NCBI GenBank assembly: GCA_021836225.1
Contig: JAKBJA010000098.1
Location: forward strand, 1-7,237
Source: Pseudomonadota bacterium
Lineage (GTDB): Bacteria > Pseudomonadota > Gammaproteobacteria > Burkholderiales > Thiobacillaceae
Direction of reading: 5' to 3'
Length of the DNA stretch: 7,237 nucleotides
In this document: one piece after another, positions 1-5,758 of the stretch
Numbering within the stretch: position 1 is the stretch's first letter
Layout: every line of letters starts with the position of its first letter
Made by a program: the position numbers and the translations under genes
The notes under the pieces: model-generated
What the model saw: only the letters and a program-made list of their open reading frames with translations
What the model was told of the DNA's origin: nothing
Database searches by the model: none

Positions 1-427
1 CGAAACACGTGCACTGATCGTTGATGATTCACCCACAATCGTATTTGCACTCAAGAAAATATTGCAATCGGCGGGCTTTATCACCCTGGAAGCGTCGGAT
101 GCAGAAACAGGGATCAGTCTCGCCCGGGCAGAAATCCCCGATCTGATCTTTCTCGACATCATTTTGCCCGGCGCCAATGGATTTTCTGCGCTACGAACCC
201 TGCGCAAGGATCCGTCAACCTCGCACATACCCGTCATCATGATCAGTGGCAACGAACAGGCGACAGAACTGTTCTTCGGCAGCCGGACCGGCGCAGACGA
301 CTTCATGAAGAAGCCGTTCTCGCGCTTCGAAGTCTTCGCCCGCATCGAACGCCTGCTTGACGCCAACATGGTGCCACGGCGCATCTCAACCGCGCCCGCA
401 GAATCCGAGCCGGAGTTGGACGTCTGA
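1..427 (+). CDS. Response regulator receiver-domain protein, 3' part (5' end outside window)
   Basis: The open frame enters from the left edge (first full codon at base 2) and gives 141 visible residues ending at TGA 425-427. It is a CheY-like receiver domain. The acidic pair is seen in IVDDS (visible residues 6-10), the phospho-acceptor Asp in LIFLDIILPG (Asp 52), the switch Ser in VIMISGN (Ser 82) and the conserved Lys-Pro in MKKPF (Lys 104). A sensor kinase would phosphorylate the Asp and the protein would relay the signal by protein contact. No DNA-binding or enzymatic output domain follows; after the last receiver helix (IERLLDANM) there is only a short, acidic, Pro-rich tail, so this is probably a stand-alone receiver of the CheY/PilH type. 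Very little is missing at the N-terminus, probably only the first few residues. A TTG at 62 is internal to the domain and is not the real start. The partner kinase is not in the window. Confidence 0.93.
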   Translation, partial: ETRALIVDDSPTIVFALKKILQSAGFITLEASDAETGISLARAEIPDLIFLDIILPGANGFSALRTLRKDPSTSHIPVIMISGNEQATELFFGSRTGADDFMKKPFSRFEVFARIERLLDANMVPRRISTAPAESEPELDV

Positions 428-527
428 ATGGATCATCCGGCCTCGCCATCGGCGTCTGGCGATATCAGCCGGTTCTGCGTTGATCCGTGCTGATCATTAG
501 GCGCTAACCACGCACGCGCGAGAATGT

Positions 528-590
528 CGGGGTCAAGCCTTGCCCAAAGCGTGGCGGGGCCAGGTCTCGCATTCACTTCATTTCGCCCCG
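528..590. repeat. Degenerate REP-like repeat stretch
   Basis: Two related tracts lie in tandem: CGGGGTCAAGCCTTGCC at 528-544 and CGGGGCCAGGTCTCGCA at 555-571, matching at 12 of 17 positions. The second is also bracketed by an inverted pair, CGGGGC (555-560) and GCCCCG (585-590). GGGGTCAGGTCTTGC-type sequences are common in extragenic repeats linked to Y1 (RAYT) transposases in proteobacteria. The assignment rests on resemblance from memory, and no transposase is present here. Confidence 0.3.
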
Positions 591-598
591 GAGTGCCC

Positions 599-700
599 AT
601 GAAGCCCAACCTGACGCGCGCCCTTGTCGTGATCGCCCTCGCCCTGGTTTCCGGCTGCGCATCGGTTTCCCGGCCCTACCCGGTTCCGCCGGATCGCTGA
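599..700 (+). CDS. Very short putative lipoprotein (33 aa), possibly truncated by a frameshift
   Basis: ATG at 599 is preceded by a GGAG Shine-Dalgarno (590-593) at 5-nt spacing. The product has a classic lipoprotein signal: basic n-region (MKPNLTR), hydrophobic core (ALVVIALALV) and lipobox LVSGC with Cys 20. Only 13 residues follow the Cys before TGA at 698-700. It would be exported by Sec, lipidated and processed, leaving a short peptide on a membrane. Reading continues in the +1 frame from about 684 as RIAEEVNPLCHSLVDDA and further to a TAA near 745, so the gene may be a frameshifted remnant of a somewhat longer lipoprotein of about 48 aa. I do not recognise the family. Either a small lipoprotein of the entericidin size class or a decayed gene would fit. 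The signal peptide and ribosome site make some real coding history likely. Confidence 0.45.
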   Translation: MKPNLTRALVVIALALVSGCASVSRPYPVPPDR

Positions 701-850
701 GGAAGTGAACCCGCTGTGCCACAGCCTGGTCGACGATGCCGCGCCGATGGACGCTGACAGGAAATAAGACAGCAGCCTGCTGCCTTTCAGCTTTGTGAAA
801 ACCGTGGTAGCTCAGTCTGCCTCCGATTTTTCTTCCGACCGCCCCCCCTT

Positions 851-1743
851 TCAACCCACCGCACCCACCGGCCTTTTCCGCCGCATCACCAGGTACACCC
901 CCAGCGCCACCAGCGCGATCCCCGCGATCTTGAGCCAGCCCAGGGGTTCGCCGAACAGCAGCCAGGCCTCGACGGCCGTGACCGGCGGCACCAGGTAGAA
1001 GAGGCTCTCACCCTGGCCGCCTCGCCGTGCTTGATCAGCCAGGTGAGCAGCAGGATCGCGCCGAGGGACAAGGCCAGCACCAGCCACAGCAGGGCCCCCA
1101 CGAACTGCGACGTCCAGTCGATTTCTCGCGTCTCCAGCAGCAGCGCGCAGAGGCCGAACACGGCAACCGTCGGCAGGTACTGATGCACCGTCACCGCCAG
1201 CAGGTCATGCTGCGCGCAAAAGCGCTTCTGATACAGCGTGCCCGCCGTAATGCCGAACAGCGCGGCCACGGCCGCCAGCAGCGCGGGCAACGCAACGCCG
1301 GCATCCGGCGCGCCGCCGAGGATCAGGTAGATTCCGCACAAGCCCAGAACGATGCCCAGCCAGTGCAGCGGGCCCGGCCGCTCACCGAACAGCAGCGGGG
1401 CGGCCAGGCTGGCCAGCAAGGGCTGCGCGCCGACGATCAGCGCCGTCAGCCCGGCGGACAGGCCCAGCTTGATCGCCGCGAACACGCCGCCCAGGTACAC
1501 GCCATGCAGCAGCAGGCCGCTCACCATCAAATGCCCGCGCTCGCGCCGGCTCATCGCCATCGCCGGTCGAAACCACAGCACCAGCAGCACCAGCAGCAGC
1601 AAGGCCAGCACGAAACGCAGGAACAGCAGCGTGAACGGCTCGGCATAGGGCAGGCCATATTTCGCGCCGATGTAGCCCGTGCTCCACAGCAGCACGAAGA
1701 GCATGGGCGCGTTGGCGGAGACAAATCGATTCAGTCGAGACAC
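851..1743 (-). pseudogene. EamA/DMT-family permease, frameshifted near the 3' end
   Basis: This is an inner-membrane permease of the drug/metabolite transporter (EamA) superfamily; the substrate cannot be told from sequence. The start is taken as GTG at 1743, behind a strong AGGGGGAG ribosome site. From it MSRLNRF leads into alternating hydrophobic helices in two EamA halves: residues about 14-140 (with LLWSTGYIGAKYGLP and the glutamate motif LLFGERPGPLHWLG) and about 152-297. The frame is intact to residue 245 (GEAARV, GTG at 1009-1011). The expected continuation SLFYLVPPVTAVEAWLLFGE lies in another frame from base 1006 down to TGA at 851-853. Exactly two bases (1007-1008) separate the frames, so one missing base explains the break, and the repaired protein would be 297 aa, normal for the family. 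Without repair the last two helices are replaced by an Arg/Ser/Trp-rich tail. It could be a true pseudogene, a phase-variable or recent mutation, or a sequencing error. Confidence 0.9.
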
Positions 1744-1952
1744 GGGCTCCCCCTGATGACGCCGATCACTATTTCCAAGCTGGGCGCTTTGGCCTTTCAT
1801 GCCTTTCCGCGCAAACGGTTTTTGAAGCGGCCCATTCATGGCGGAACAAACGCAGCGGCAAGCGGGTCGCATTTTTACATGGACGGCTGCCGCGCATGCG
1901 CCCCGACGCGGCAGGACACGCCCAGCCCACATCACATGAAAGGATTCACCCC
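1744..1952. promoter_or_regulatory. Divergent intergenic region (209 bp)
   Basis: This stretch separates the minus-strand permease from the plus-strand 98-aa gene, so it should hold promoters for both. I see ribosome sites at both ends (AGGGGGAG for the permease, AAGGA at 1939-1943 for the small gene), but no -35/-10 pair good enough to name and no clear operator or attenuator. Confidence 0.35.
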
Positions 1953-2249
1953 ATGACCCACGCCACCCAGAACGAAGCGCCGCGGCAAGGCCGGTCTCTC
2001 CCCGACTCGACCCTGGCCTCTGCCAGCCCGCAGGAAATTCTCCACCATCCCGCCCTCACGCGGAAAGAAAAAATCGAGCTGTTGCGCTCAAGGCAGTACG
2101 ACGCCGCCGAGATCGCGGTCGCCGAGGAAGAAGGCATGCAGGGACCGGAAAGCGACCAGATGCGGGACATCCTCCTCGCGCTCGCCCAACTGGTGGAAAA
2201 CGAGTCCGACGCGCCGGTGGCGCCCACCAAGCAGCATGGTCATTCCTGA
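1953..2249 (+). CDS. Small acidic protein of unknown function (98 aa)
   Basis: ATG at 1953 (MTHATQNE) is chosen because an AAGGA ribosome site (1939-1943) lies 9 nt before it; an upstream in-frame ATG at 1896 has no such site. The product is soluble, with no signal peptide or membrane segment. Residues 1-28 look disordered. Residues about 28-63 form the likely conserved core: EILHHPALTRKEKIELLRSR, followed by QYDAAEIAVAEEEGM. Residues 68-83 (SDQMRDILLALAQLVE) form a further amphipathic helix, followed by a Pro/His-rich tail. The pattern 'helix, EEKIELLRxxxYDAxEIxVAEEEGM, helix' resembles small uncharacterised proteins I have seen in beta- and gammaproteobacteria. I know no function for them and assign none. 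It is transcribed alone, divergently from the broken permease and convergently with the YceI-like gene. Confidence 0.8.
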   Translation: MTHATQNEAPRQGRSLPDSTLASASPQEILHHPALTRKEKIELLRSRQYDAAEIAVAEEEGMQGPESDQMRDILLALAQLVENESDAPVAPTKQHGHS

Positions 2250-2359
2250 GGCTCAAGCCAGGCATCGGTCCCACGGCAGCGTGCGAACGGGCCGCAAGCG
2301 GTTCGGCTGTCTGCATCCTTAGCCTGTCTCGGGTGGCCGCCGTCCCGGCGATCCAGGGC

Positions 2360-2950
2360 TTACTGTCCCCGCAGCATCCCGGCTATCCGCTGCATATCGG
2401 ATTCGAGGATGGCCCCGACGTCGAGGGTGATCGCAATCTCGTCGCCGACGACCATGCCGCCCCGGTCCAGGGGCGCGTTCCAGCTCACGCCGAAGTCATG
2501 GCGGTTGATCGCCGTGGTGGCGACGAAGCCGATGCGGGTCGTCGGTCCCAGATCCTTGTCGCCTTCCCAGTAAGGGCATTGCCAGCGGCCCAGATACCGG
2601 GTGGCGAGCACGGCCGGGCGGGTCGCGCCCCGGAGGACGAGTTCCCCCGCGACCTGGAAATCGGCTTCGCCCGCGCAGCGCACCCCGGTGCTGCGAAAGG
2701 CGATGTCCGGGTACGTCGCCACATTCAAAAAGTCCGCACCGCGCAGGTGCGCATCGCGCTCATCGCCCCCCGTCCAGATGCCCGCCGCATTGATCGTGGC
2801 CTCGACCGCAGCGACACCCGCCGGATTGTCCGGGTCGAAGTCGATGCTGCCCTGCCAGTTCTTGAACATGCCGCGCATGTGCGAAACCATCATGTGCCGC
2901 ACCGCAAACTCCGCGGCGGAGTGCCCTGGTTCGAATATCCATTTGGCCAT
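2360..2950 (-). CDS. YceI-like lipocalin-fold protein, cytosolic type (196 aa)
   Basis: The start is ATG at 2950 (MAKWIFEPGHSAAEF), with GGAGG 8 nt upstream; an earlier in-frame ATG at 2974 would add eight residues upstream of that ribosome site. The YceI signature runs throughout: W-x(3)-P-x-HS-x(3)-FAVRHMMVSHMRGMF (residues 4-29), GSIDFDPDNP, DAHLRGADFLNVATYPDIAFRS (67-87), ELVLRGATRPAVL (103-115), and GFVATTAINRHDFGVSWN (141-158) with GGMVVGDEIAITLDV (164-178). The family folds as a beta-barrel that binds isoprenoid or amide-type lipids in its core. E. coli YceI is periplasmic with a signal peptide; this one has none, so it should be cytosolic like the Thermus homologue. A short helical tail (ILESDMQRIAGMLRGQ) follows the barrel. 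Ligand and role are unknown. It is monocistronic, ending convergently with the 98-aa gene. Confidence 0.9.
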   Translation of the reverse strand: MAKWIFEPGHSAAEFAVRHMMVSHMRGMFKNWQGSIDFDPDNPAGVAAVEATINAAGIWTGGDERDAHLRGADFLNVATYPDIAFRSTGVRCAGEADFQVAGELVLRGATRPAVLATRYLGRWQCPYWEGDKDLGPTTRIGFVATTAINRHDFGVSWNAPLDRGGMVVGDEIAITLDVGAILESDMQRIAGMLRGQ

Positions 2951-2993
2951 TTCCAATACCTCCACACATCCCAATGCCCTCTAGCCAAATCCA

Positions 2994-2999
2994 AGTATA
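2994..2999 (-). promoter_or_regulatory. Possible -10 element for the YceI-like gene
   Basis: Read on the minus strand this is TATACT (5 of 6 to the sigma-70 consensus), about 44 bp upstream of the ATG at 2950. No good -35 lies 16-18 bp upstream, so the promoter would be weak, activator-dependent, or not real. Confidence 0.3.
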
Positions 3000-3015
3000 G
3001 AAATCGAGGGGAACA

Positions 3016-3081
3016 ATGAACCGTTCGTCCGGCCGCCAACTCGAAGGCGGAGCGAAGCGAAGGCCCAGGTGGCTGCTTTAG
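3016..3081 (+). CDS. Possible 21-codon micro-ORF with strong ribosome site
   Basis: An ATG at 3016 follows GAGGGGAACA, a good Shine-Dalgarno at close spacing. It reads MNRSSGRQLEGGAK and then a basic end (RRPRWLL) to TAG at 3079-3081. The stop lies inside a hairpin (stem 3069-3074 with 3080-3085). The peptide is strongly basic and not a recognised family. It could be a leader peptide with no downstream partner, the stump of a decayed gene, or chance. Confidence 0.15.
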   Translation: MNRSSGRQLEGGAKRRPRWLL

Positions 3082-3285
3082 CCACGGTCTGCCCATCGCG
3101 GGGCCATGCATCCAGTTTCTCGCTGCATGGACGTGCGGATTACCATGCGCACCGACTGGGTACGAAAAGGGTCAACGAGAAACCGTGGTCTGAGAATCGC
3201 CGGGAATCAAAGGGTTGAGCATCAAACTGGATGTGCGATACGGCGACCTCGGAGACTTTTTCGAATTTGGCTCGCGCGATTTTCC

Positions 3286-3651
3286 CTATTCAGTGTACGG
3301 CGCCCGCTTGCCCAAGACGTACGCAATCGGCAGCACCACCGCCACAGCCAGCAGCGGCACCCAATAGAGGGTGGCGTCGCGGTAGCCGTCGTAGTGCAGG
3401 TAGCGTTCGCTGATTACCACGATCACGGTGACGCCCAGCAGGACGAGTCCGGATGCGAGCAACCACGGGACGCGCAGGCTTTCTATGAACATGCCGTAGA
3501 TCACGAAGGGCGTCAGCACCGCTGCCAGTGCGAGAGCGTCGACCTTGTAGCCAACGGTGTAGAAAGGCACTACCGAGGCGACGGCTGCAGCCGCGCACCC
3601 GAGCAGGATGATGAGATAGGATGCGGAGCGGTAATCCCGGACTGTGGCCAT
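3286..3651 (-). CDS. Small four-helix integral membrane protein, unknown function (121 aa)
   Basis: ATG at 3651 (MATVRDYRSASYL) is preceded by AGGGGAA at about 5-nt spacing, so it is preferred over an upstream in-frame ATG at 3738. Four hydrophobic segments are evident: residues about 11-31 (YLIILLGCAAAAVASVVPF), 38-56 (ALALAAVLTPFVIYGMF), 62-82 (PWLLASGLVLLGVTVIVVI) and 95-115 (YWVPLLAVAVVLPIAYVLG). A short loop (SERYLHYDGYRDATL) with several Tyr and charged residues lies between the last two. There is no signal peptidase site or catalytic motif. The protein should sit in the cytoplasmic membrane; its role is unknown. It lies downstream of the RlmN-like gene on the same strand with a 108-bp gap and its own ribosome site, so co-transcription is possible but not shown. 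Confidence 0.8.
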   Translation of the reverse strand: MATVRDYRSASYLIILLGCAAAAVASVVPFYTVGYKVDALALAAVLTPFVIYGMFIESLRVPWLLASGLVLLGVTVIVVISERYLHYDGYRDATLYWVPLLAVAVVLPIAYVLGKRAPYTE

Positions 3652-3759
3652 GGCATTCCCCTGGAAACGCAATGATGAAGTATAGGCAGTGCGCTCGGCC
3701 TGGTCTGCCCGAGGAGGCTTCACTGCATAAGGGCGCAATTCGCGGGAATTCGGGGCGGC

Positions 3760-4824
3760 TTAGGTCTTGCCTATTGCCGAAAAAGGCAAGACGTGACCAA
3801 TCTCTGCGCTTGCAGCACCGCCCAGCACCCGCGCCCGCAACTGTCCGCAACCGCCCTCGATATCCTGCCCCGCGGAGTGGCGCAGCTTGGTGAGGATTCC
3901 TCGAACATGCAGGCGGCGCGCCATCTCGGCTGCGCGCTCCCAGCTCGGGCGGCGGAAGTCGAGGCCGTCGACACCCTCGACGCTGTTGTAGGGAATCAGG
4001 TTCATCACCGCGTACTTGCCGGCCAGCAGTCGCGCAATCCCGTCCAGCTCGGCGTCGGTGTCGTTGATGCCTTCGAGCAGCGTCCACTGGACCTGGATCG
4101 GGTAGCCGGTGCGGCGGGCATAGGCCTCGCCCAGCTCGACCAGTTCGGCCGGCGCGATGTCGGGCGCCTTCGGCAGCAGGCGCCGGCGCAATTCATGATC
4201 CGTGGTGTGCAGGGAGAGCGCCAGCGCCGGCTTCACCGTGGACTGCGGCAGGCGCTCGAACACGCGCCGGTCGCCGACGGTCGAAAAGACCAGGTTCTTG
4301 TGGCCGATGCCGCCTTCCACACCCAGCAGCTCGATGGCCTCCAGCACGTTGTCCAGATTGTGGGCCGGCTCCCCCATGCCCATGAACACGACTTTCTTCA
4401 CCGCGCGACGGCCGCGGGCCAGCACCACCTGCGCGACGATCTCCGCGCTGGAGAGCTGACGCAGCAGGCCGGCGCGGCCGGTCATGCAGAACACGCAGCC
4501 CACCGCACAGCCGACCTGGGTGGACACGCACACGCCGTCGCGCGGCAACAGCACGCTTTCCACCGTCTGGCCATCCGCCAGCCCCACCAGCAATCGGGCC
4601 GAGCCATCCTCGCCGGGGTGCTCGGAATGCACGCGCGCCAGGCCGCGCAGTTCGTCGAAGAGACTGGGAAGGTCATCGCGAACGGCCAGCGGCAGAAAGT
4701 CCTCGGCGCGCCGCCGCCTGGTGTCGAGCGAGCGCCCCTGCACCCACGCCCGCAGCACGCGCCCCTCGTGACAGGGCGCAGCGCCCAGATCGCGTAGACG
4801 TTGGCGGAGTTGGGGGAGTCGCAT
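3760..4824 (-). CDS. RlmN/Cfr-family radical SAM RNA methyltransferase, divergent paralogue (354 aa)
   Basis: The family methylates carbon 2 or 8 of an adenosine in 23S rRNA (C2 of A2503, and of A37 in some tRNAs, for RlmN) by a radical SAM mechanism. The 4Fe-4S motif is CAVGCVFC (Cys 106, 110, 113). The two mechanistic cysteines are both present: Cys 99 in GVCVSTQVGC, seven residues before the cluster as in E. coli RlmN, and the methyl-carrying Cys 326 in GQDIEGGCGQL. The SAM-binding GMGEP is at residues 149-153, and STVG (181-184), LSLHTTDHELRRRLLP and WTLLEGINDTDAEL match family blocks. It differs from typical RlmN in MTGRAGLLRQLSSAE after the cluster, AHNLDNV after GMGEP, and TTD where RlmN has APND-like residues. 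It therefore looks like the RlmN-like paralogue found beside true RlmN in some gammaproteobacteria, and the target adenosine is uncertain. ATG 4824 is the first start after an in-frame stop; the ribosome site is weak. Confidence 0.88.
   Translation of the reverse strand: MRLPQLRQRLRDLGAAPCHEGRVLRAWVQGRSLDTRRRRAEDFLPLAVRDDLPSLFDELRGLARVHSEHPGEDGSARLLVGLADGQTVESVLLPRDGVCVSTQVGCAVGCVFCMTGRAGLLRQLSSAEIVAQVVLARGRRAVKKVVFMGMGEPAHNLDNVLEAIELLGVEGGIGHKNLVFSTVGDRRVFERLPQSTVKPALALSLHTTDHELRRRLLPKAPDIAPAELVELGEAYARRTGYPIQVQWTLLEGINDTDAELDGIARLLAGKYAVMNLIPYNSVEGVDGLDFRRPSWERAAEMARRLHVRGILTKLRHSAGQDIEGGCGQLRARVLGGAASAEIGHVLPFSAIGKT
3764..3792. repeat. Inverted repeat at the 3' end of the RlmN-like gene
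   Basis: GTCTTGCCT (3764-3772) pairs perfectly with AGGCAAGAC (3784-3792), a 9-bp stem with an 11-nt loop, and encodes the last residues of the methyltransferase. On the minus strand it is not followed by a T run, so it is not a standard terminator. It may stabilise the mRNA 3' end or limit read-through into the membrane-protein gene. One such stem is not improbable by chance. Confidence 0.3.
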
Positions 4825-4953
4825 GGCGGGGCGGATGGTAGCACGGGGGTTGTGGGCGGCTGCGGGGGGCTAGCCGCCAGCGATAAAGCAAGACCTCGTA
4901 TCCCCAGCGAAGAGACAAAGGTTACCGGCGGACGGCGACGAAGCAAGCCGCGT

Positions 4954-4977
4954 CGAGAACCGACCGATCGGTTCTCG
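4954..4977. repeat. Perfect 10-bp inverted repeat (possible operator)
   Basis: CGAGAACCGA (4954-4963) and TCGGTTCTCG (4968-4977) are exact reverse complements around a CCGA spacer. No T run follows on either strand, so it is not an intrinsic terminator. It lies 12 bp upstream of the -35-like element of the toxin-antitoxin operon and 130 bp upstream of the RlmN-like start, a plausible place for a dimeric regulator to bind. Confidence 0.5.
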
Positions 4978-4989
4978 CCAAACCGGAAA

Positions 4990-5018
4990 TTGACCCGCCC
5001 CCAAAATGGGACTACATT
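4990..5018 (+). promoter_or_regulatory. Sigma-70-like promoter of the toxin-antitoxin operon
   Basis: TTGACC (4990-4995) and TACATT (5013-5018) are separated by 17 bp, close to the sigma-70 consensus in sequence and spacing. The likely transcript starts about 25 bp before the antitoxin ATG. A second TATAAA (5034-5039) lies too close to the start to serve as the main -10. Autorepression by the antitoxin over this site is expected from the family but not shown. Confidence 0.45.
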
Positions 5019-5049
5019 TAAAACTTGTTAGCATATAAAGAGACCACAA

Positions 5050-5313
5050 ATGCACGTCTCCATCCGCGAATTGAAGGCCCATCTGTCGCGCTATCTGGCC
5101 CAGGCGCGCCAAGGCACGGCGCTTGAAATCACCTCCCACCGCCGCGTCGTTGCACGCGTGACCGGCGTTCCCGAATCCGGCACGCCAGCGTTGGGAGAAT
5201 TGATCGCCCGAGGGGCTGCGCAATGGGATGGCAACAAGCCGCAGGGCGCGCACATCGTGCTCTCCAAGGGCGGAATTCCCGTGTCCCGCATCGTCCTGGA
5301 AGATCGCGGATAA
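5050..5313 (+). CDS. Phd/YefM-type (VapB) antitoxin, 87 aa
   Basis: The N-terminus MHVSIRELKAHLSRYLAQAR, followed by a GTALEIT-x-HRRVVARVTGV segment (residues 22-40), is the Phd/YefM DNA-binding fold: strand, two helices, then strands that present the operator-binding dimer. The C-terminal part (about 45-87: LGELIARGAAQW, then GAHIVLSKGGIPVSRIVLEDRG) is the toxin-wrapping segment. It should neutralise the PIN toxin encoded 7 nt downstream and, as a dimer or in complex, repress its own promoter. The start ATG 5050 has AAAGAG at 7-nt spacing, and the length is normal for the family. The end of the gene overlaps no other feature, and the toxin ribosome site must lie within its last codons. It is a stand-alone type II module with no neighbouring mobility gene. 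Confidence 0.9.
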   Translation: MHVSIRELKAHLSRYLAQARQGTALEITSHRRVVARVTGVPESGTPALGELIARGAAQWDGNKPQGAHIVLSKGGIPVSRIVLEDRG

Positions 5314-5320
5314 CGCGCAG

Positions 5321-5758
5321 GTGATCCTGTTCCTCGACACGTCCGCGCTGGTCAAGCTCTACATCGTCGAAGCCGACAGCCCGGCCGTCCACGCCTCGGT
5401 TGCCCGTGCCGAAACGGTGGCGGTTTGCCGCATTGCCTGGGCCGAGGCCTGTGCGGCACTGGCGCGCCGCGCGCGCGAAGTTCCCGCCGACGAAGCCGCG
5501 ATCATCGCGGCGCGACAAGCCCTGGCACGCGACTGGCCGCATTTCTTCATCGTCGAAGTCACCCAGCCCGTGGCCGAACGCGCAGGAGAATTTGCCGAGA
5601 CCTTTGCGCTGCGCGGCTACGACAGCGTACAGCTTGCCGCCGCCTGCGAGATCCTGTCGGCTACGCCCGGCGAAGTGGCATTCAGCTGCTTCGACAACCG
5701 CCCCAACAAAGCCGCCCGAGTGCTGGGATTGGATGTTGCCTGGCCGACATCGGGGTGA
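5321..5758 (+). CDS. vapC: PIN-domain (VapC-family) ribonuclease toxin, 145 aa
   Basis: PIN-domain toxins are magnesium-dependent endoribonucleases that cut tRNA or rRNA when the antitoxin is lost. All four acidic active-site positions are seen: Asp 6 (ILFLDTSALVKLY), Glu 42 (IAWAEACAAL), Asp 101 (LRGYDSVQLAAA) and Asp 125 (FSCFDNR). I place the start at GTG 5321, because PIN toxins begin one or two residues before the ILFLDTSA strand. An in-frame ATG at 5228 would give a long overlap with the antitoxin and a non-homologous Arg/Ser-rich leader. The gap to the antitoxin stop is 7 nt, and the ribosome site (GGA near 5308) is weak, implying translational coupling. The RNA target cannot be read from sequence. 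The short C-terminal end (GLDVAWPTSG) is ordinary for this subgroup. Confidence 0.9.
   Translation: MILFLDTSALVKLYIVEADSPAVHASVARAETVAVCRIAWAEACAALARRAREVPADEAAIIAARQALARDWPHFFIVEVTQPVAERAGEFAETFALRGYDSVQLAAACEILSATPGEVAFSCFDNRPNKAARVLGLDVAWPTSG

Larger units (their letters stand above)
2951..3285. other. 335-bp region without a convincing gene
   Basis: It contains the promoter side of the YceI-like gene, including a minus-strand TATACT (2994-2999) as a possible -10. A hairpin GTGGCT-GCTTT-AGCCAC sits at 3069-3085 and a purine-rich GGCGGAGCGAAGCGAAGG stretch just before it. On the plus strand 3215-3300 there is a protein-like open stretch (KLDVRYGDLGDFFEFGSRDF) without a good start; it may be a gene fragment. 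Beyond these and a 21-codon frame listed separately, I see nothing assignable. Confidence 0.4.
4825..5049. promoter_or_regulatory. Divergent control region between the RlmN-like gene and the toxin-antitoxin pair
   Basis: This 225-bp region must serve both directions. It holds a perfect 10-bp inverted repeat (4954-4977), a sigma-70-like promoter (4990-5018) and the antitoxin ribosome site AAAGAG (5037-5042). The half near the antitoxin is AT-rich, unlike its surroundings. No strong ribosome site is seen before the RlmN-like ATG. Confidence 0.5.

Noticed and set aside
1027..1956. 309-codon plus-strand open frame rich in Gln, Arg and His
   Set aside because: It is antisense to the DMT permease over nearly its full length; its Q/R/H-rich composition is what the complement of GC-rich Leu/Ala codons gives.
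2338..2350. CGCCG-TCC-CGGCG hairpin between the convergent 98-aa and YceI-like genes as a terminator
   Set aside because: Short stem and no T run on either strand.
2333..3019. 228-codon plus-strand open frame
   Set aside because: Antisense to the YceI-like gene, which has the full family signature and a ribosome site.
3109..3233. 10-bp inverted repeat CATCCAGTTT / AAACTGGATG 105 bp apart
   Set aside because: Widely spaced 10-mers of this kind arise readily by chance and bracket nothing recognisable.
3793..4797. 334-codon plus-strand open frame
   Set aside because: Antisense to the RlmN-like gene, whose catalytic motifs are all intact; no family resemblance on this strand.
5228..5320. Longer toxin start at ATG 5228
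   Set aside because: Adds 31 residues that are only the shifted frame of the antitoxin 3' end; PIN toxins start at the ILFLDTS strand.
4870..5355. 161-codon minus-strand frame across the toxin-antitoxin promoter
   Set aside because: Antisense to the antitoxin and its promoter; no ribosome site or recognisable domain.
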